Assembly: GCF_900107095.1 (NCBI RefSeq)
Contig: NZ_FNOR01000017.1
Location: forward strand, 56,469 to 120,468
Origin: Collimonas sp. OK242
GTDB taxonomy: Bacteria > Pseudomonadota > Gammaproteobacteria > Burkholderiales > Burkholderiaceae_D
Direction of reading: 5' to 3'
Length of the DNA stretch: 64,000 nucleotides
The position numbers and the translations under genes were made by a program. How positions within the stretch are numbered: position 1 is the stretch's first letter; every line of letters starts with the position of its first letter. The notes below the pieces were generated by a model, which had not been told where the DNA came from, made no database searches, and saw only the letters and a list, made by a program, of their open reading frames with translations. This document shows positions 18,038 through 26,857 of the stretch, one piece after another.

Positions 18038-19039
18038 TTATTCCTGATGGTAGCGCGTCACCAGTTCGACTTCACTCTTGGAACCAAGGAAGACCGGCAC
18101 CCGCTGGTGCAATTTCTCCGGCTGGATATCCAGGATCGCCTGCTTGCCGTCAGTGGCTGCGCCGCCGGCTTGTTCGACGATGAAGGCCATCGGGTTGGCT
18201 TCGTACATCAGGCGCAGCTTGCCTGGCTTGTCCGGCTCACGCGCATCGGCCGGGTACATGAAGACGCCGCCGCGATTCAGAATACGATGGACGTCGGCCA
18301 CCATCGATGCAATCCAGCGCATGTTGAAGTCTTTTTGACGCGGACCGGTGCTGCCGGCCAGCATTTCGTTGACGTAACGCGTGACCGGCGGATGCCAGTG
18401 GCGAGCGTTGGACGCGTTGATCGCAAATTCCTTGGTCTCGGCCGGGATTTGCATGTCGCGCTGGGTCAATACCCACGAACCCATCTCTCGATCCAAGGTG
18501 AAGCAATGCACGCCGTTACCGGTAGTCAGCACCAGCATGGTTTGCGGGCCGTACACGGCGTAGCCGGCAGCGACCTGCTTGCGGCCTGGCTGCATGAAAT
18601 CCTGTTCGGTCGGCGAACTCATGCCATCCGGCGCTTTCAGCACCGAGAAAATAGTGCCGATAGAGACATTGACGTCGATATTGCTGGAGCCGTCGAGCGG
18701 ATCGAACAACAGCAGGTATTCGCCTTGCGGATAGCGGTTTGGAATCGGATGGATGGATTCCATTTCTTCCGAAGCCATGGCGGCCAAGTGACCGCCCCAC
18801 TCATTGGCTTCCAGCAGGATTTCATTGGAAATGATATCCAGTTTTTTCTGCACCTCGCCTTGCACGTTCTCGCTGTCGGCGCTGCCCAGCACTTCACCTA
18901 GCGCACCTTTGCCGACAGCGTGGCTGATGGTTTTGCAGGCGCGGCCGACCACTTCGATCAGCAGGCGCAGTTCTGCCGGGATACTGTTGTGCAAACGTTG
19001 CTGCTCTATCAAATGCTGGGTAAGGCTAATACGTTTCAT
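18038..19039 (-). CDS. fbp: Fructose-1,6-bisphosphatase class I
   Basis: A 333-residue class I fructose-1,6-bisphosphatase, a gluconeogenic enzyme releasing fructose 6-phosphate. The metal-binding motif is DPLDGSSN at 113-120, with supporting acids EE at 91-92; the [13 protein letters not shown] strand is typical. The length matches the family. It lies downstream of pepN on the same strand with a 94-bp gap and may share its transcript. Confidence 0.95.
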   Translation of the reverse strand: MKRISLTQHLIEQQRLHNSIPAELRLLIEVVGRACKTISHAVGKGALGEVLGSADSENVQGEVQKKLDIISNEILLEANEWGGHLAAMASEEMESIHPIPNRYPQGEYLLLFDPLDGSSNIDVNVSIGTIFSVLKAPDGMSSPTEQDFMQPGRKQVAAGYAVYGPQTMLVLTTGNGVHCFTLDREMGSWVLTQRDMQIPAETKEFAINASNARHWHPPVTRYVNEMLAGSTGPRQKDFNMRWIASMVADVHRILNRGGVFMYPADAREPDKPGKLRLMYEANPMAFIVEQAGGAATDGKQAILDIQPEKLHQRVPVFLGSKSEVELVTRYHQE

Positions 19040-19133
19040 ATTGCTCTTTCTTTATTGTGGCTCTTCACTGTCAAGCGCGGGGCAAACCCGCGATTGAAAA
19101 ATAAAATACATGCAATCCAGTGAAATCAAAAAC

Positions 19134-21845
19134 TCAATTGGCTAGCGCTTTGCCGATGACCTCCAGTACGTCCTTCGACAAGTTCGGTGCTGCTGCGACG
19201 CGCTGCAAAGCGGCACGCATTTTTTCCTGCAGCGCAGGCGCATACTTGCGCCAGCGATCCAGGCTGCGCGCCAGGCGGGCAGCCACCTGCGGATTGACGC
19301 CGTTGAGTGCTATCACCTGGTCTGCCCAGAATTCATAACCGCTGCCGTCGACCGCATGGAAATTGACCGGATTGCTGCTGCAAAAACTAAAAATCAAGCT
19401 GCGCGCACGGTTCGGATTTTTCAGCGTGAAGGCCGGATGCTCCGACAACGTGCGGATAGTCGCAACGTCGGCAGTGTAAGCCGTGGCTTGCAGGGCGAAC
19501 CACTTGTCGATGACCAGCGCTTCCTGCTCGAAATCCTTATAGAATTTTTCCAGGGCTGCGGCCTTCCCCGGCGCGCTGCTGTTGGTCAGCGCGACCAGTG
19601 CGGCCAGGCGGTCGGTCATGTTGTTGGCGTTATCGTATTGTTGCTGTGCCAGTGCTTGCGCATCGGCATCGTCGGCCTGAATCAGATACGCCAAGGCGAC
19701 GTTCTTCAATCCGCGCTTGCCGGACGCCTCTGCATCAGGGCTGTAAGCGCCTGGCGTCTGATTGGCGTGATATGCCGCCAGCAGATCGTCCTTGAGCGCC
19801 TGGCCTAGTTTGCCGCGCAGGTATTGACGCGACCTGTGGATCGCCTGCGGATCAATCACTTCGGTCTGTTCCGCCAGCAGCGCTTCCGACGGCAGCGTCA
19901 AGGCTTGCTCACGGAAAGCGGCGTCCAGCGTCGCATCGTTGAGTATCAATCCGAATGCCGTGCCCAAGGCGCCGCTATTCGAGGCTACATTGTTCAAGAC
20001 GTCTTGCAGCGCAAGCACGTGGCCGGCTTGCGAGGCGCCCTGGACTGCTGCAGTCAGCGCCAGCAAGCTGCGGGTAGCCAGGCGCTGGCCGGCTTCCCAG
20101 CGATTGAATGGATCGCTGTCGTGCGCCAGCAGGAAGGCCAGTTCGGCGTCGCTGTATTCGACATCCAGCACTACCGGCGCAGAGAAATTACGCAAGATCG
20201 ACGGCACCGGTGCTTCGGCGACATCGACGAAACGGAAAGTCTGCTGCGCTTTGGTCAGCTCAAGTACACGTGTGGTTGCACCCGCGGTGCTGCCTTTACG
20301 GTCCGTGCTCAGGCGCAGCGCCATGTCCTTGCCGTCAGCGTCGAGCAGGCCGACCGCAACCGGAATATGGAAAGGCAATTTCTTGGCCTGGCCCGGTGTC
20401 GCGGCGCAGGTCTGCGACAGTGTCAGCTCATAGGTTTTCTTGGCGGCATCGTACTTGCTCTGCGCTTGCACCCGCGGCGTGCCGGCCTGGCTGTACCAGC
20501 GTTCGAACTGGCTCAGATCGCGGCCGTTGGCATCGACCATCGCGGCACGGAAATCGTCGCATTCGACCGCCTGGCCGTCGTGGCGTTCGAAGTACAGGTC
20601 CATACCCTTGCGGAAGCCGTCGCGGCCAAACAGAGTCTGGTACATGCGCACTACTTCGGCGCCCTTTTCATAAATCGTGACGGTGTAGAAATTATTGATT
20701 TCAACGTAGGAGTCGGGCCGCACCGAGTGCGCCATCGGGCCGGCGTCTTCAGGGAACTGAGCCTGGCGCAAGACGCGCACATCGTCGATCCGCTTGACGG
20801 CGCGGCCGCTGTCGGTACCGACCATGTCCGCTGAAAATTCCTGGTCGCGGAATACGGTCAAGCCTTCTTTCAAGGACAGCTGGAACCAGTCGCGGCAGGT
20901 GACGCGATTACCGGTCCAGTTGTGGAAATATTCATGGCCGACTACCGCCTCGATATTGGCGTAATCGACATCGGTGGCGATACGCGAATTGGCCAAGACG
21001 TATTTGGTATTGAAAATGTTCAGGCCCTTGTTTTCCATCGCGCCCATGTTGAAATCGCCGACGGCGACGATCATGAAGCGATCCAGGTCAAGCTCCAGGC
21101 CGAACCGCTCTTCGTCCCAGCGAATGCTGTTGATCAGCGAATCCATGGCGTGCTGGGTCTTGTCGAGGTTGCCGTCTTCCACCCAGACTTGCAGCAAGAC
21201 TTCGCGGCCTGATTTCAATGTGTATTTTTGTTCCTGGCAGACCAGATTGCCGGCCACCAGCGCAAACAGATAGGACGGTTTCTTGAACGGATCTTCCCAC
21301 TTGGCGTAGTGGCGGCCATCGGCCAGATCGCCCTCTTCGATCAGATTGCCGTTCGACAGCAGCACCGGATATTTTTTCTTGTCGGCGCGCAGCATGACGG
21401 TGTATTTGGCCATCACATCGGGACGGTCCGGGAAATAGGTAATCTTGCGGAAACCTTCAGCTTCGCACTGAGTGAAGAAATTGCCGTTGGACACATACAG
21501 ACCCATCAACGACGTATTTTTCTCCGGACTGGTCAGCGTTTCAATTTCCAGCACGACCTTGGCCGGCGCCGACGCGATACGCAATTTTCCGGCTTCCAGC
21601 TGGTACTGGCCAGGTTTCAATTGCTTGCCGTTGAGGCGCAACTGCACCAATTCCAGCTCCTCGCCGAACAAGACGATTTCCTTGCTGCTGCTGGCTGGAT
21701 TGCGCCGCATCGCGATGCGGGTGGCGATACGGGTCGCTGCGGGATCAAGATCGAAGCCCATGTCGACGGTGTCGACCAGGAAGGCAGGAACGGTGTAATC
21801 CTTACGAAGGATGGTTAGTGGTGTGGCAGAAGTGTCTGTGCGCAT
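19134..21845 (-). CDS. pepN: Aminopeptidase N
   Basis: A 903-residue M1-family zinc aminopeptidase, close in length to E. coli PepN. The exopeptidase motif GAMEN is at 268-272, the zinc motif HEYFH at 304-308 with the third ligand E327. It acts in the cytoplasm in the last steps of protein turnover. Its 5' leader carries five 13-bp repeats (21874-21938). fbp follows on the same strand. Confidence 0.96.
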   Translation of the reverse strand: MRTDTSATPLTILRKDYTVPAFLVDTVDMGFDLDPAATRIATRIAMRRNPASSSKEIVLFGEELELVQLRLNGKQLKPGQYQLEAGKLRIASAPAKVVLEIETLTSPEKNTSLMGLYVSNGNFFTQCEAEGFRKITYFPDRPDVMAKYTVMLRADKKKYPVLLSNGNLIEEGDLADGRHYAKWEDPFKKPSYLFALVAGNLVCQEQKYTLKSGREVLLQVWVEDGNLDKTQHAMDSLINSIRWDEERFGLELDLDRFMIVAVGDFNMGAMENKGLNIFNTKYVLANSRIATDVDYANIEAVVGHEYFHNWTGNRVTCRDWFQLSLKEGLTVFRDQEFSADMVGTDSGRAVKRIDDVRVLRQAQFPEDAGPMAHSVRPDSYVEINNFYTVTIYEKGAEVVRMYQTLFGRDGFRKGMDLYFERHDGQAVECDDFRAAMVDANGRDLSQFERWYSQAGTPRVQAQSKYDAAKKTYELTLSQTCAATPGQAKKLPFHIPVAVGLLDADGKDMALRLSTDRKGSTAGATTRVLELTKAQQTFRFVDVAEAPVPSILRNFSAPVVLDVEYSDAELAFLLAHDSDPFNRWEAGQRLATRSLLALTAAVQGASQAGHVLALQDVLNNVASNSGALGTAFGLILNDATLDAAFREQALTLPSEALLAEQTEVIDPQAIHRSRQYLRGKLGQALKDDLLAAYHANQTPGAYSPDAEASGKRGLKNVALAYLIQADDADAQALAQQQYDNANNMTDRLAALVALTNSSAPGKAAALEKFYKDFEQEALVIDKWFALQATAYTADVATIRTLSEHPAFTLKNPNRARSLIFSFCSSNPVNFHAVDGSGYEFWADQVIALNGVNPQVAARLARSLDRWRKYAPALQEKMRAALQRVAAAPNLSKDVLEVIGKALAN

Positions 21846-21873
21846 GGGAAGTAGTCTGGTTACGGTTAATTTT

Positions 21874-21938
21874 GATAACTGCGATAGGTAACTACGGTTG
21901 ATAACTATGGCTGGTAACTACAGTCGGCAACTAATTGG
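21874..21938. repeat. Five tandem imperfect 13-bp repeats
   Basis: Five units of 13 bp begin at 21874, 21887, 21900, 21913 and 21926, with consensus GRTAACTAYGGYT. The AACT core is present in every unit. They start 29 bp upstream of the pepN start codon, in its leader or promoter. Confidence 0.7.
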
Positions 21939-22284
21939 GTCTGCTAAGGATCGCTCAGTGACTTGCTTAATAACGTGGCTGGTCAGTCTCAATATTCGGG
22001 CAGACTGTGATTCTACCAATCAAAGCGCAAAGCTTCATGCAATTTGCAGCGGAATTGCGGCGGGACGGCAACCTTAACGGCGATCTGGCCGGATCTGACT
22101 ATATCAAACTGCAAATCAAGCTGTAAATCAAAGCCTGGAGTGCAAGCCCGTCAAAATTGCCATAAAATCACCATTTCATTTCTATCAAACTGTGCGCCGG
22201 TCGCTGAAGTTACAGAGTGTGACAAAGTGATAGAGCAGCACTATGAGGACTTGGCTAAAATGAAAACAGTCCGGCGCAGCCGGC

Positions 22285-22304
22285 CAGACAGACAGACAGA
22301 CAGA
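22285..22304. repeat. (CAGA)5 tetranucleotide microsatellite
   Basis: Five perfect copies of CAGA directly precede TTGACG, a possible -35 box, 80 bp before the lipoprotein gene. Copy-number change here could alter promoter geometry, but five copies is short for a phase-variable tract. Confidence 0.7.
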
Positions 22305-22384
22305 ATTGACGCTGCCAATTCCAGATGCCGCCTATCAGGCAAGCCATGGAACGGGCCTGCACACCCCCCACGAAGAGGAATTAC

Positions 22385-23017
22385 ATGAAACGCATCATTA
22401 GTCTCGGTTTAGCTGCACTTACACTGCTGCTGGGCGGCTGTGCCACAGTCATCCGCAGCGACGTTACCGCCTTCAACGAATGGCCGGCCGATTTACCGAA
22501 TAAATCCTATGTGTTCGAACACATGGCAGCACAGAGCAATGATCTGGAATATCGGAATTATGAAAATCTGGTGGGCGCCGAACTCCAACGCCTGGGATTC
22601 ATACCTGCTGGCGACACTGCCCCGCAATTGAAAGTCGCCCTTCGCTATGACATCGCCGCGCGCGACGTCCGTGTAGTGGAGCCGGTGGTTGCCGACCCGA
22701 TGTGGTACGGTCCTTACGGACCTTACGGCTGGGGACGGCCAGGGTTCTACAGCCCGTTTTACGATCCGTTCTGGTACGCACCGCAGGTAGTGGGCCAACG
22801 CGAATACAACTATCAATTATTCCAGCGTCGCCTGAATATCGCGATCACGCGCGCCGGCAACGGCCAAAAACTGTACGACGTCACCGTCACCAGCGAAGGC
22901 AAGATGAATTCGCTGCCAGCCGTGATGCCGTATCTGATACGCAGCGCATTCACCGATTTCCCGGGGAAAAGCGGCGCCACGCATCAGGTTAAGTTAAAGG
23001 TTGAAGATCAAAAATAG
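22385..23017 (+). CDS. DUF4136-family outer-membrane lipoprotein
   Basis: A 210-residue predicted lipoprotein: a basic start, a hydrophobic stretch and the lipobox LLGGC with C19. The mature part has an aromatic, Gly- and Pro-rich stretch around residues 105-140 (YGPYGPYGWGRPGFYSPFYD). DUF4136 proteins are common single-gene lipoproteins of unknown role. The ATG at 22385 has AGAGGA 8 nt upstream; a start at 22325 would bury the signal peptide. A strong terminator follows. Confidence 0.85.
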   Translation: MKRIISLGLAALTLLLGGCATVIRSDVTAFNEWPADLPNKSYVFEHMAAQSNDLEYRNYENLVGAELQRLGFIPAGDTAPQLKVALRYDIAARDVRVVEPVVADPMWYGPYGPYGWGRPGFYSPFYDPFWYAPQVVGQREYNYQLFQRRLNIAITRAGNGQKLYDVTVTSEGKMNSLPAVMPYLIRSAFTDFPGKSGATHQVKLKVEDQK

Positions 23018-23063
23018 AAGTTCGCCGGCAATCGCCAGGGATCCGATACGCGGCCACCACGAC

Positions 23064-23105
23064 AAACGGCCTGTGCTCTCGTTTCGGTGAGAGCACAGGC
23101 CGTTT
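23064..23105. terminator. Bidirectional intrinsic terminator
   Basis: A perfect 17-bp stem (23064-23080 with 23089-23105), an 8-nt loop and flanking A/T tracts. It lies between the stop codons of the lipoprotein gene and the minus-strand small-protein gene and can serve both. Confidence 0.9.
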
Positions 23106-23126
23106 TTGTATTGCGCTGGAATATTT

Positions 23127-23306
23127 TCAGCTATAAAACCATTCGCTGGCAAACGTGATGAAGCCGATCAGTATCACTGACAGCACCAGCACGATCAACA
23201 AGCGGCCAAACTTGGGCGAACCGTCACTGCCGGTCGCTTGCTCTTCCGGATGATTCATGGGGTTGTCCGGATGTGCATCCGGCTGCTGCTTCAAAGGGTC
23301 ATTCAT
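23127..23306 (-). CDS. Small single-pass membrane protein (59 residues)
   Basis: A 59-residue protein with a polar, His/Pro/Gln-rich N-terminus of about 33 residues and one transmembrane helix (LLIVLVLSVILIGFITFA), ending EWFYS. GAGG lies 7 nt before the ATG, and the gene starts 7 bp after the quinone oxidoreductase stop, so it is co-transcribed with that gene. A terminator follows. The predicted topology is N-terminus inside. Function unknown. Confidence 0.75.
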   Translation of the reverse strand: MNDPLKQQPDAHPDNPMNHPEEQATGSDGSPKFGRLLIVLVLSVILIGFITFASEWFYS

Positions 23307-23313
23307 AACTGCC

Positions 23314-24288
23314 TCAGGGAATCAAAATGGTGGAGCCGGTGGTTTTGCGCGACTCCAGATCGATATGCGCTTGCGCCACGTCTTTCAAGGCATATCGCTG
23401 ATTGATTTCAATCGTTATTTTCTTGCTGTCCACCATCTGGAACAGGTCCGCCGCCGCCGCATCCAGATCGGCCCGGCTGGAAATATAACTCGGCAGCGAA
23501 GGCCGGGTGATAGTCAGCGAGCCGCGCGCAGCCAGCTCATTCAGGCTGAACGGCGGCACCGCACCGGAAGCGTTGCCGAAACTGACCATGGTGCCCAGCG
23601 GCGCCAGGCTATCCAGCGAGCCGATGAAAGTATCCTTGCCGATCGAGTCGTAGACCACCGGCACCCCTTTGCCGCCGGTAATTTCCCTGACCCGCTCGAC
23701 GAAATTCTCGGTTTTGTAATTGATCACATGGGTGCAACCGGCCGCTGTCGCCAGCGCCGCTTTTTCTGCTGAGCTGACCGTGCCTATCATGGTCACGCCC
23801 AACGCCCTGGCCCATTGGCAGGCAATCAGGCCGACGCCGCCGGCAGCGGCGTGAAACAGGATGGTTTCGCCGCCGCGCAAAGGGAAGGTACGGCGAAACA
23901 GGTACTGCACCGTCAGTCCTTGCAGCGTCATCGCTGCGGCCGTATCGAAACTGATGGAGTCAGGCAGTTTGACCAGGAACGCGGCAGGCATCACGCGCGC
24001 CTCAGAATACGCACCGTTAGGACGCGTGGCATACGACACCCGGTCGCCCACTTTGACATGCTGCACGCCGGCGCCGACCGCCTCGATCACGCCGGCAGCT
24101 TCCTGTCCCAGACCGCCTGGCAACGGCTGCGGATACAAGCCGCTGCGAAAGTAGACATCGATAAAATTCAGGCCGCAAGCGACATGCCGTATACGCACTT
24201 CGCCCAGCCCTGGCTCGCCGACCTCCACATCGACATACTCCATCACTTCCGGGCCACCGGTCCTCGACATCCTGATTGCTTTTACCAT
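23314..24288 (-). CDS. NADPH:quinone oxidoreductase (zeta-crystallin type)
   Basis: A 324-residue medium-chain dehydrogenase/reductase of the quinone oxidoreductase group. It has the substrate-side HVACGLNFIDVYFRSG segment, the nucleotide-binding HAAAGGVGLIACQWARALG, and no structural zinc cysteines. It reduces quinones with NADPH in the cytoplasm. The ATG at 24288 is preferred because GGAGG lies 11 nt upstream; a start at 24306 has no such site. It is coupled to the 59-residue membrane protein gene downstream. Confidence 0.9.
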   Translation of the reverse strand: MVKAIRMSRTGGPEVMEYVDVEVGEPGLGEVRIRHVACGLNFIDVYFRSGLYPQPLPGGLGQEAAGVIEAVGAGVQHVKVGDRVSYATRPNGAYSEARVMPAAFLVKLPDSISFDTAAAMTLQGLTVQYLFRRTFPLRGGETILFHAAAGGVGLIACQWARALGVTMIGTVSSAEKAALATAAGCTHVINYKTENFVERVREITGGKGVPVVYDSIGKDTFIGSLDSLAPLGTMVSFGNASGAVPPFSLNELAARGSLTITRPSLPSYISSRADLDAAAADLFQMVDSKKITIEINQRYALKDVAQAHIDLESRKTTGSTILIP

Positions 24289-24704
24289 GATTGTTATCAC
24301 CTCCAAATATTGCGTCTGACTTCCTCAAATCCCCGTTTTTTTTCTTGTTTTTGTTCTTGCTCTTGTTTTTACTCTTGTTTTTACTCTTACTACCAGGGTG
24401 TAACCTGCTGCTCATTGCTTGCCCGTGATGGAATTGTAATAGGTATGTGAAAATCGCGTTGCTAAGAGAACGGATAGGAACGCACAGGAAAACGCCGCTC
24501 CCTGCCTCGCCGGGAAAGCGCAATCACCAATGCAGGCAGAAGCGTCAGGTCTTGCCGGGCGTTTTTGGCAATCGGGAGGGGGTTTGACATGTTTCGGCAG
24601 GCTTGATTGAGGAGGAAGCAAGTGGATTTCAGGCGATTTCAAGAAAGTGCAATATGGTAAAATTGCGCTTTGATTATAGCTAACTCAAGCAAGAAAGAAA
24701 CATC
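24289..24704. other. Intergenic region between the quinone oxidoreductase and yebC
   Basis: A 416-bp divergent gap. It holds the pyrimidine-rich repeat (24336-24389) and, near yebC, a likely promoter with an extended -10 TGGTAAAAT (24655-24663) and a weak -35 (24635-24640). No gene is supported; an open frame over the repeat encodes Lys/Asn/Ser low complexity only. Confidence 0.55.
24336..24389. repeat. Pyrimidine-rich 12-bp repeat tract
   Basis: A run of T followed by degenerate CTTG-T5 units, ending with two perfect copies of CTCTTGTTTTTA (24360-24371 and 24372-24383). All purines are confined to single G or A positions. On the minus strand it forms the purine-rich leader of the quinone oxidoreductase gene. 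Confidence 0.7.
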
Positions 24705-25430
24705 ATGGCTGGACACAGCAAATGGGCCAATATTAAACATAAGAAGGCCGCCACCGATGCCAAACGCGGCAAAATCTGGACCCGACTGATCAAGGAAATC
24801 ACCGTCGCGGCCCGCATGGGCGGCGGCGATGTCGACGCCAATCCGCGTCTGCGGCTGGCCATCGACAAGGCATCCGACGCCAATATGCCAAAGGATAACG
24901 TCACCCGGGCCATCCAGCGCGGCAGCGGCGGCCTGGATGGCGTCAACTATGAAGAAGTGCGCTATGAAGGCTACGGCATCAACGGCGCCGCCATCATTGT
25001 CGATTGCATGACTGACAACAGAATCCGCACCGTGGCCGAAGTCCGCCATGCGTTTTCCAAGTTCGGCGGCAACATGGGCACCGAAGGCTCGGTGGCCTTC
25101 ATGTTCAAGCATTGCGGCCAGTTGCTGTTTGCGCCCGGTACCAATGAGGACGCCCTGATGGAAGCTGCGCTGGAAGCCGGCGCAGAGGATGTCGTTACCG
25201 ACGAGGAAGGCGGGATTGAAGTTATTTCCGCACCACATGATTTTGCAGCGCTCAAAGAAGCGTTGGAAAAAGGCGGTTTCAAGGCCGAAATGGCCGAAAT
25301 CATCATGAAGCCGGCGACCGAAACTGTGTTTTCGGGCGACGATGCGATCAAGATGCAAAAGCTGCTCGACGCTCTGGAAAACCTGGACGACGTGCAAGAA
25401 ATTTACAGCAACGCAATAATCGAAGACTGA
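24705..25430 (+). CDS. yebC: YebC/PmpR-family protein
   Basis: A 241-residue YebC-family protein with the canonical start [20 protein letters not shown]. Members have been described as DNA-binding regulators and, more recently, as factors that relieve ribosome stalling at proline stretches. Length and sequence match across the whole protein. The gene is followed 11 bp later by purD, so they are co-transcribed. Confidence 0.95.
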   Translation: MAGHSKWANIKHKKAATDAKRGKIWTRLIKEITVAARMGGGDVDANPRLRLAIDKASDANMPKDNVTRAIQRGSGGLDGVNYEEVRYEGYGINGAAIIVDCMTDNRIRTVAEVRHAFSKFGGNMGTEGSVAFMFKHCGQLLFAPGTNEDALMEAALEAGAEDVVTDEEGGIEVISAPHDFAALKEALEKGGFKAEMAEIIMKPATETVFSGDDAIKMQKLLDALENLDDVQEIYSNAIIED

Positions 25431-25441
25431 CTCAGGTTCTT

Positions 25442-26716
25442 ATGAAAATTCTGGTAGTGGGCTCTGGCGGCCGTGAGCATGCCCTGGCGTGGAAAATCGC
25501 CCAATCACCGCGCATACAAACTGTCTACGTGGCGCCTGGCAACGGCGGTACGGCGCTGGATCAGCGGCTGGAAAACATCGACATTACCGATCCTGCGGCG
25601 CTGGCCGATTTCGTCGTGCGGGAACATGTCGCGCTTACCGTAGTCGGCCCGGAAACCCCGCTGGCTGCCGGCATCGTGAATATCTTCCGCGATCGCGGCT
25701 TGAAGATTTTCGGACCGACGCGTGAAGCGGCGCAGCTGGAAAGCTCGAAAGACTTCGCCAAGTCGTTCATGCAACGGCATCACATCCCGACTGCCGAATA
25801 TCAAACCTTCTCCGACGTCGACGCTGCTCATCAGTACATCGACCAGAAAGGCGCCCCGATCGTCATCAAGGCCGACGGCCTGGCTGCCGGCAAAGGCGTA
25901 GTGGTTGCCATGACGATCGAAGAAGCCCATGGCGCGGTCGACATGATGTTGTCCGACAATCGCCTTGGCGATGCCGGCGCACGTGTGGTGATTGAAGAAT
26001 TCCTGGCGGGCGAAGAAGCCAGCTTCATCGTCATGGTCGACGGCAAGAACATCTTGCCGCTGGCAACCAGCCAGGACCATAAACGCCTCAAGGATGACGA
26101 CCAGGGCCCGAACACCGGCGGCATGGGCGCTTATTCGCCGGCGCCTATCGTCACCCCGGCATTGCACGCGCGCGTCATGCGGGAAATCATTACGCCCACC
26201 GTGCACGGCATGGCCAAGGACGGCATTCCATTCAGCGGCTTTTTGTATGCCGGCCTGATGATCGACGACAAAGGCAACCCGAAGACACTGGAATTCAATT
26301 GCCGCATGGGCGATCCGGAAACCCAGCCGATCATGGCACGCCTGAAAACCGATCTGCTGACGGTAATGGAACATGCCGTCAGCGGCACGCTGGACACGAT
26401 TGAACTGGAATGGGATCGCCGTACCGCGCTGGGCGTGGTGATGGCCGCAGCCGGTTACCCGGACGCTCCGCGCAAGGACGACCTGATTTCCGGGATTCCC
26501 GCCGAGACTGCCGACACGGTGACATTTCACGCCGGCACCACCCTTAACGGCGGGCGCCTGACCACTTCCGGCGGCCGGGTTCTCTGCGTAGTCGGCCTGG
26601 GCGACAGTGTCAAAGTGGCACAGAAGCAGGCTTACAGCGTGGTCGACTCGATTCATTTCAGCGGTGCGCAGTTCCGCCGCGATATCGGCTGGCGGGCACT
26701 CAAGAAGCATGCCTGA
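25442..26716 (+). CDS. purD: Phosphoribosylamine-glycine ligase
   Basis: A 424-residue ATP-grasp enzyme that makes glycinamide ribonucleotide in purine synthesis. The start MKILVVGSGGREHALAWKI, the ATP-grasp lid IVIKADGLAAGKGVV and the metal-binding FNCRMGDPETQ are all intact. It lies in the yebC-rng housekeeping run. Confidence 0.97.
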   Translation: MKILVVGSGGREHALAWKIAQSPRIQTVYVAPGNGGTALDQRLENIDITDPAALADFVVREHVALTVVGPETPLAAGIVNIFRDRGLKIFGPTREAAQLESSKDFAKSFMQRHHIPTAEYQTFSDVDAAHQYIDQKGAPIVIKADGLAAGKGVVVAMTIEEAHGAVDMMLSDNRLGDAGARVVIEEFLAGEEASFIVMVDGKNILPLATSQDHKRLKDDDQGPNTGGMGAYSPAPIVTPALHARVMREIITPTVHGMAKDGIPFSGFLYAGLMIDDKGNPKTLEFNCRMGDPETQPIMARLKTDLLTVMEHAVSGTLDTIELEWDRRTALGVVMAAAGYPDAPRKDDLISGIPAETADTVTFHAGTTLNGGRLTTSGGRVLCVVGLGDSVKVAQKQAYSVVDSIHFSGAQFRRDIGWRALKKHA

Positions 26717-26738
26717 TCAGGCATATATGACACGTAGG

Positions 26739-26756
26739 GTGGGCACCCGTGCCCAC
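26739..26756. repeat. REP-like inverted repeat upstream of hemF
   Basis: Half-sites GTGGGCAC and GTGCCCAC flank CC, and a second CTGCCCACCC occurs downstream near 26814. GGGTGGGCAC palindromes of this kind recur between genes in many proteobacteria. It may form a hairpin between purD and hemF. Confidence 0.45.
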
Positions 26757-26857
26757 GCGGGACTTCGCACCGACACAATGCCACAACGCATTTCAGCGCG
26801 GACATTAGAACCTGCCCACCCAACTCCTATTAGCGCAAGCACTATCCCCGTCTCCCG

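Larger units (their letters stand above)
21846..22384. other. Intergenic region between pepN and the lipoprotein gene
   Basis: A 539-bp divergent gap. It contains the 13-bp tandem repeats near pepN and a CAGA microsatellite near the lipoprotein gene. A weak promoter candidate for the lipoprotein has TTGACG at 22306-22311 without a clear -10 box. An open frame at 22044-22388 has no protein character and is not annotated. Confidence 0.6.

Noticed and set aside
17897..18901. Plus-strand frame over fbp
   Set aside because: Antisense to conserved fbp; no recognisable protein.
21874..21938. Tandem repeats considered as a CRISPR array
   Set aside because: Units are only 13 bp, adjacent without spacers, and no cas gene is present.
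22044..22388. 114-codon frame upstream of the lipoprotein gene
   Set aside because: Cys/Arg-rich random-looking translation, runs through the CAGA repeat, no Shine-Dalgarno.
24017..24523. Frame encoding a KNKSKNKSKNK stretch
   Set aside because: It is the translation of the pyrimidine repeat joined to antisense of the quinone oxidoreductase.
25505..26710. Minus-strand frame over purD
   Set aside because: Antisense to an intact ATP-grasp enzyme with no features of its own.
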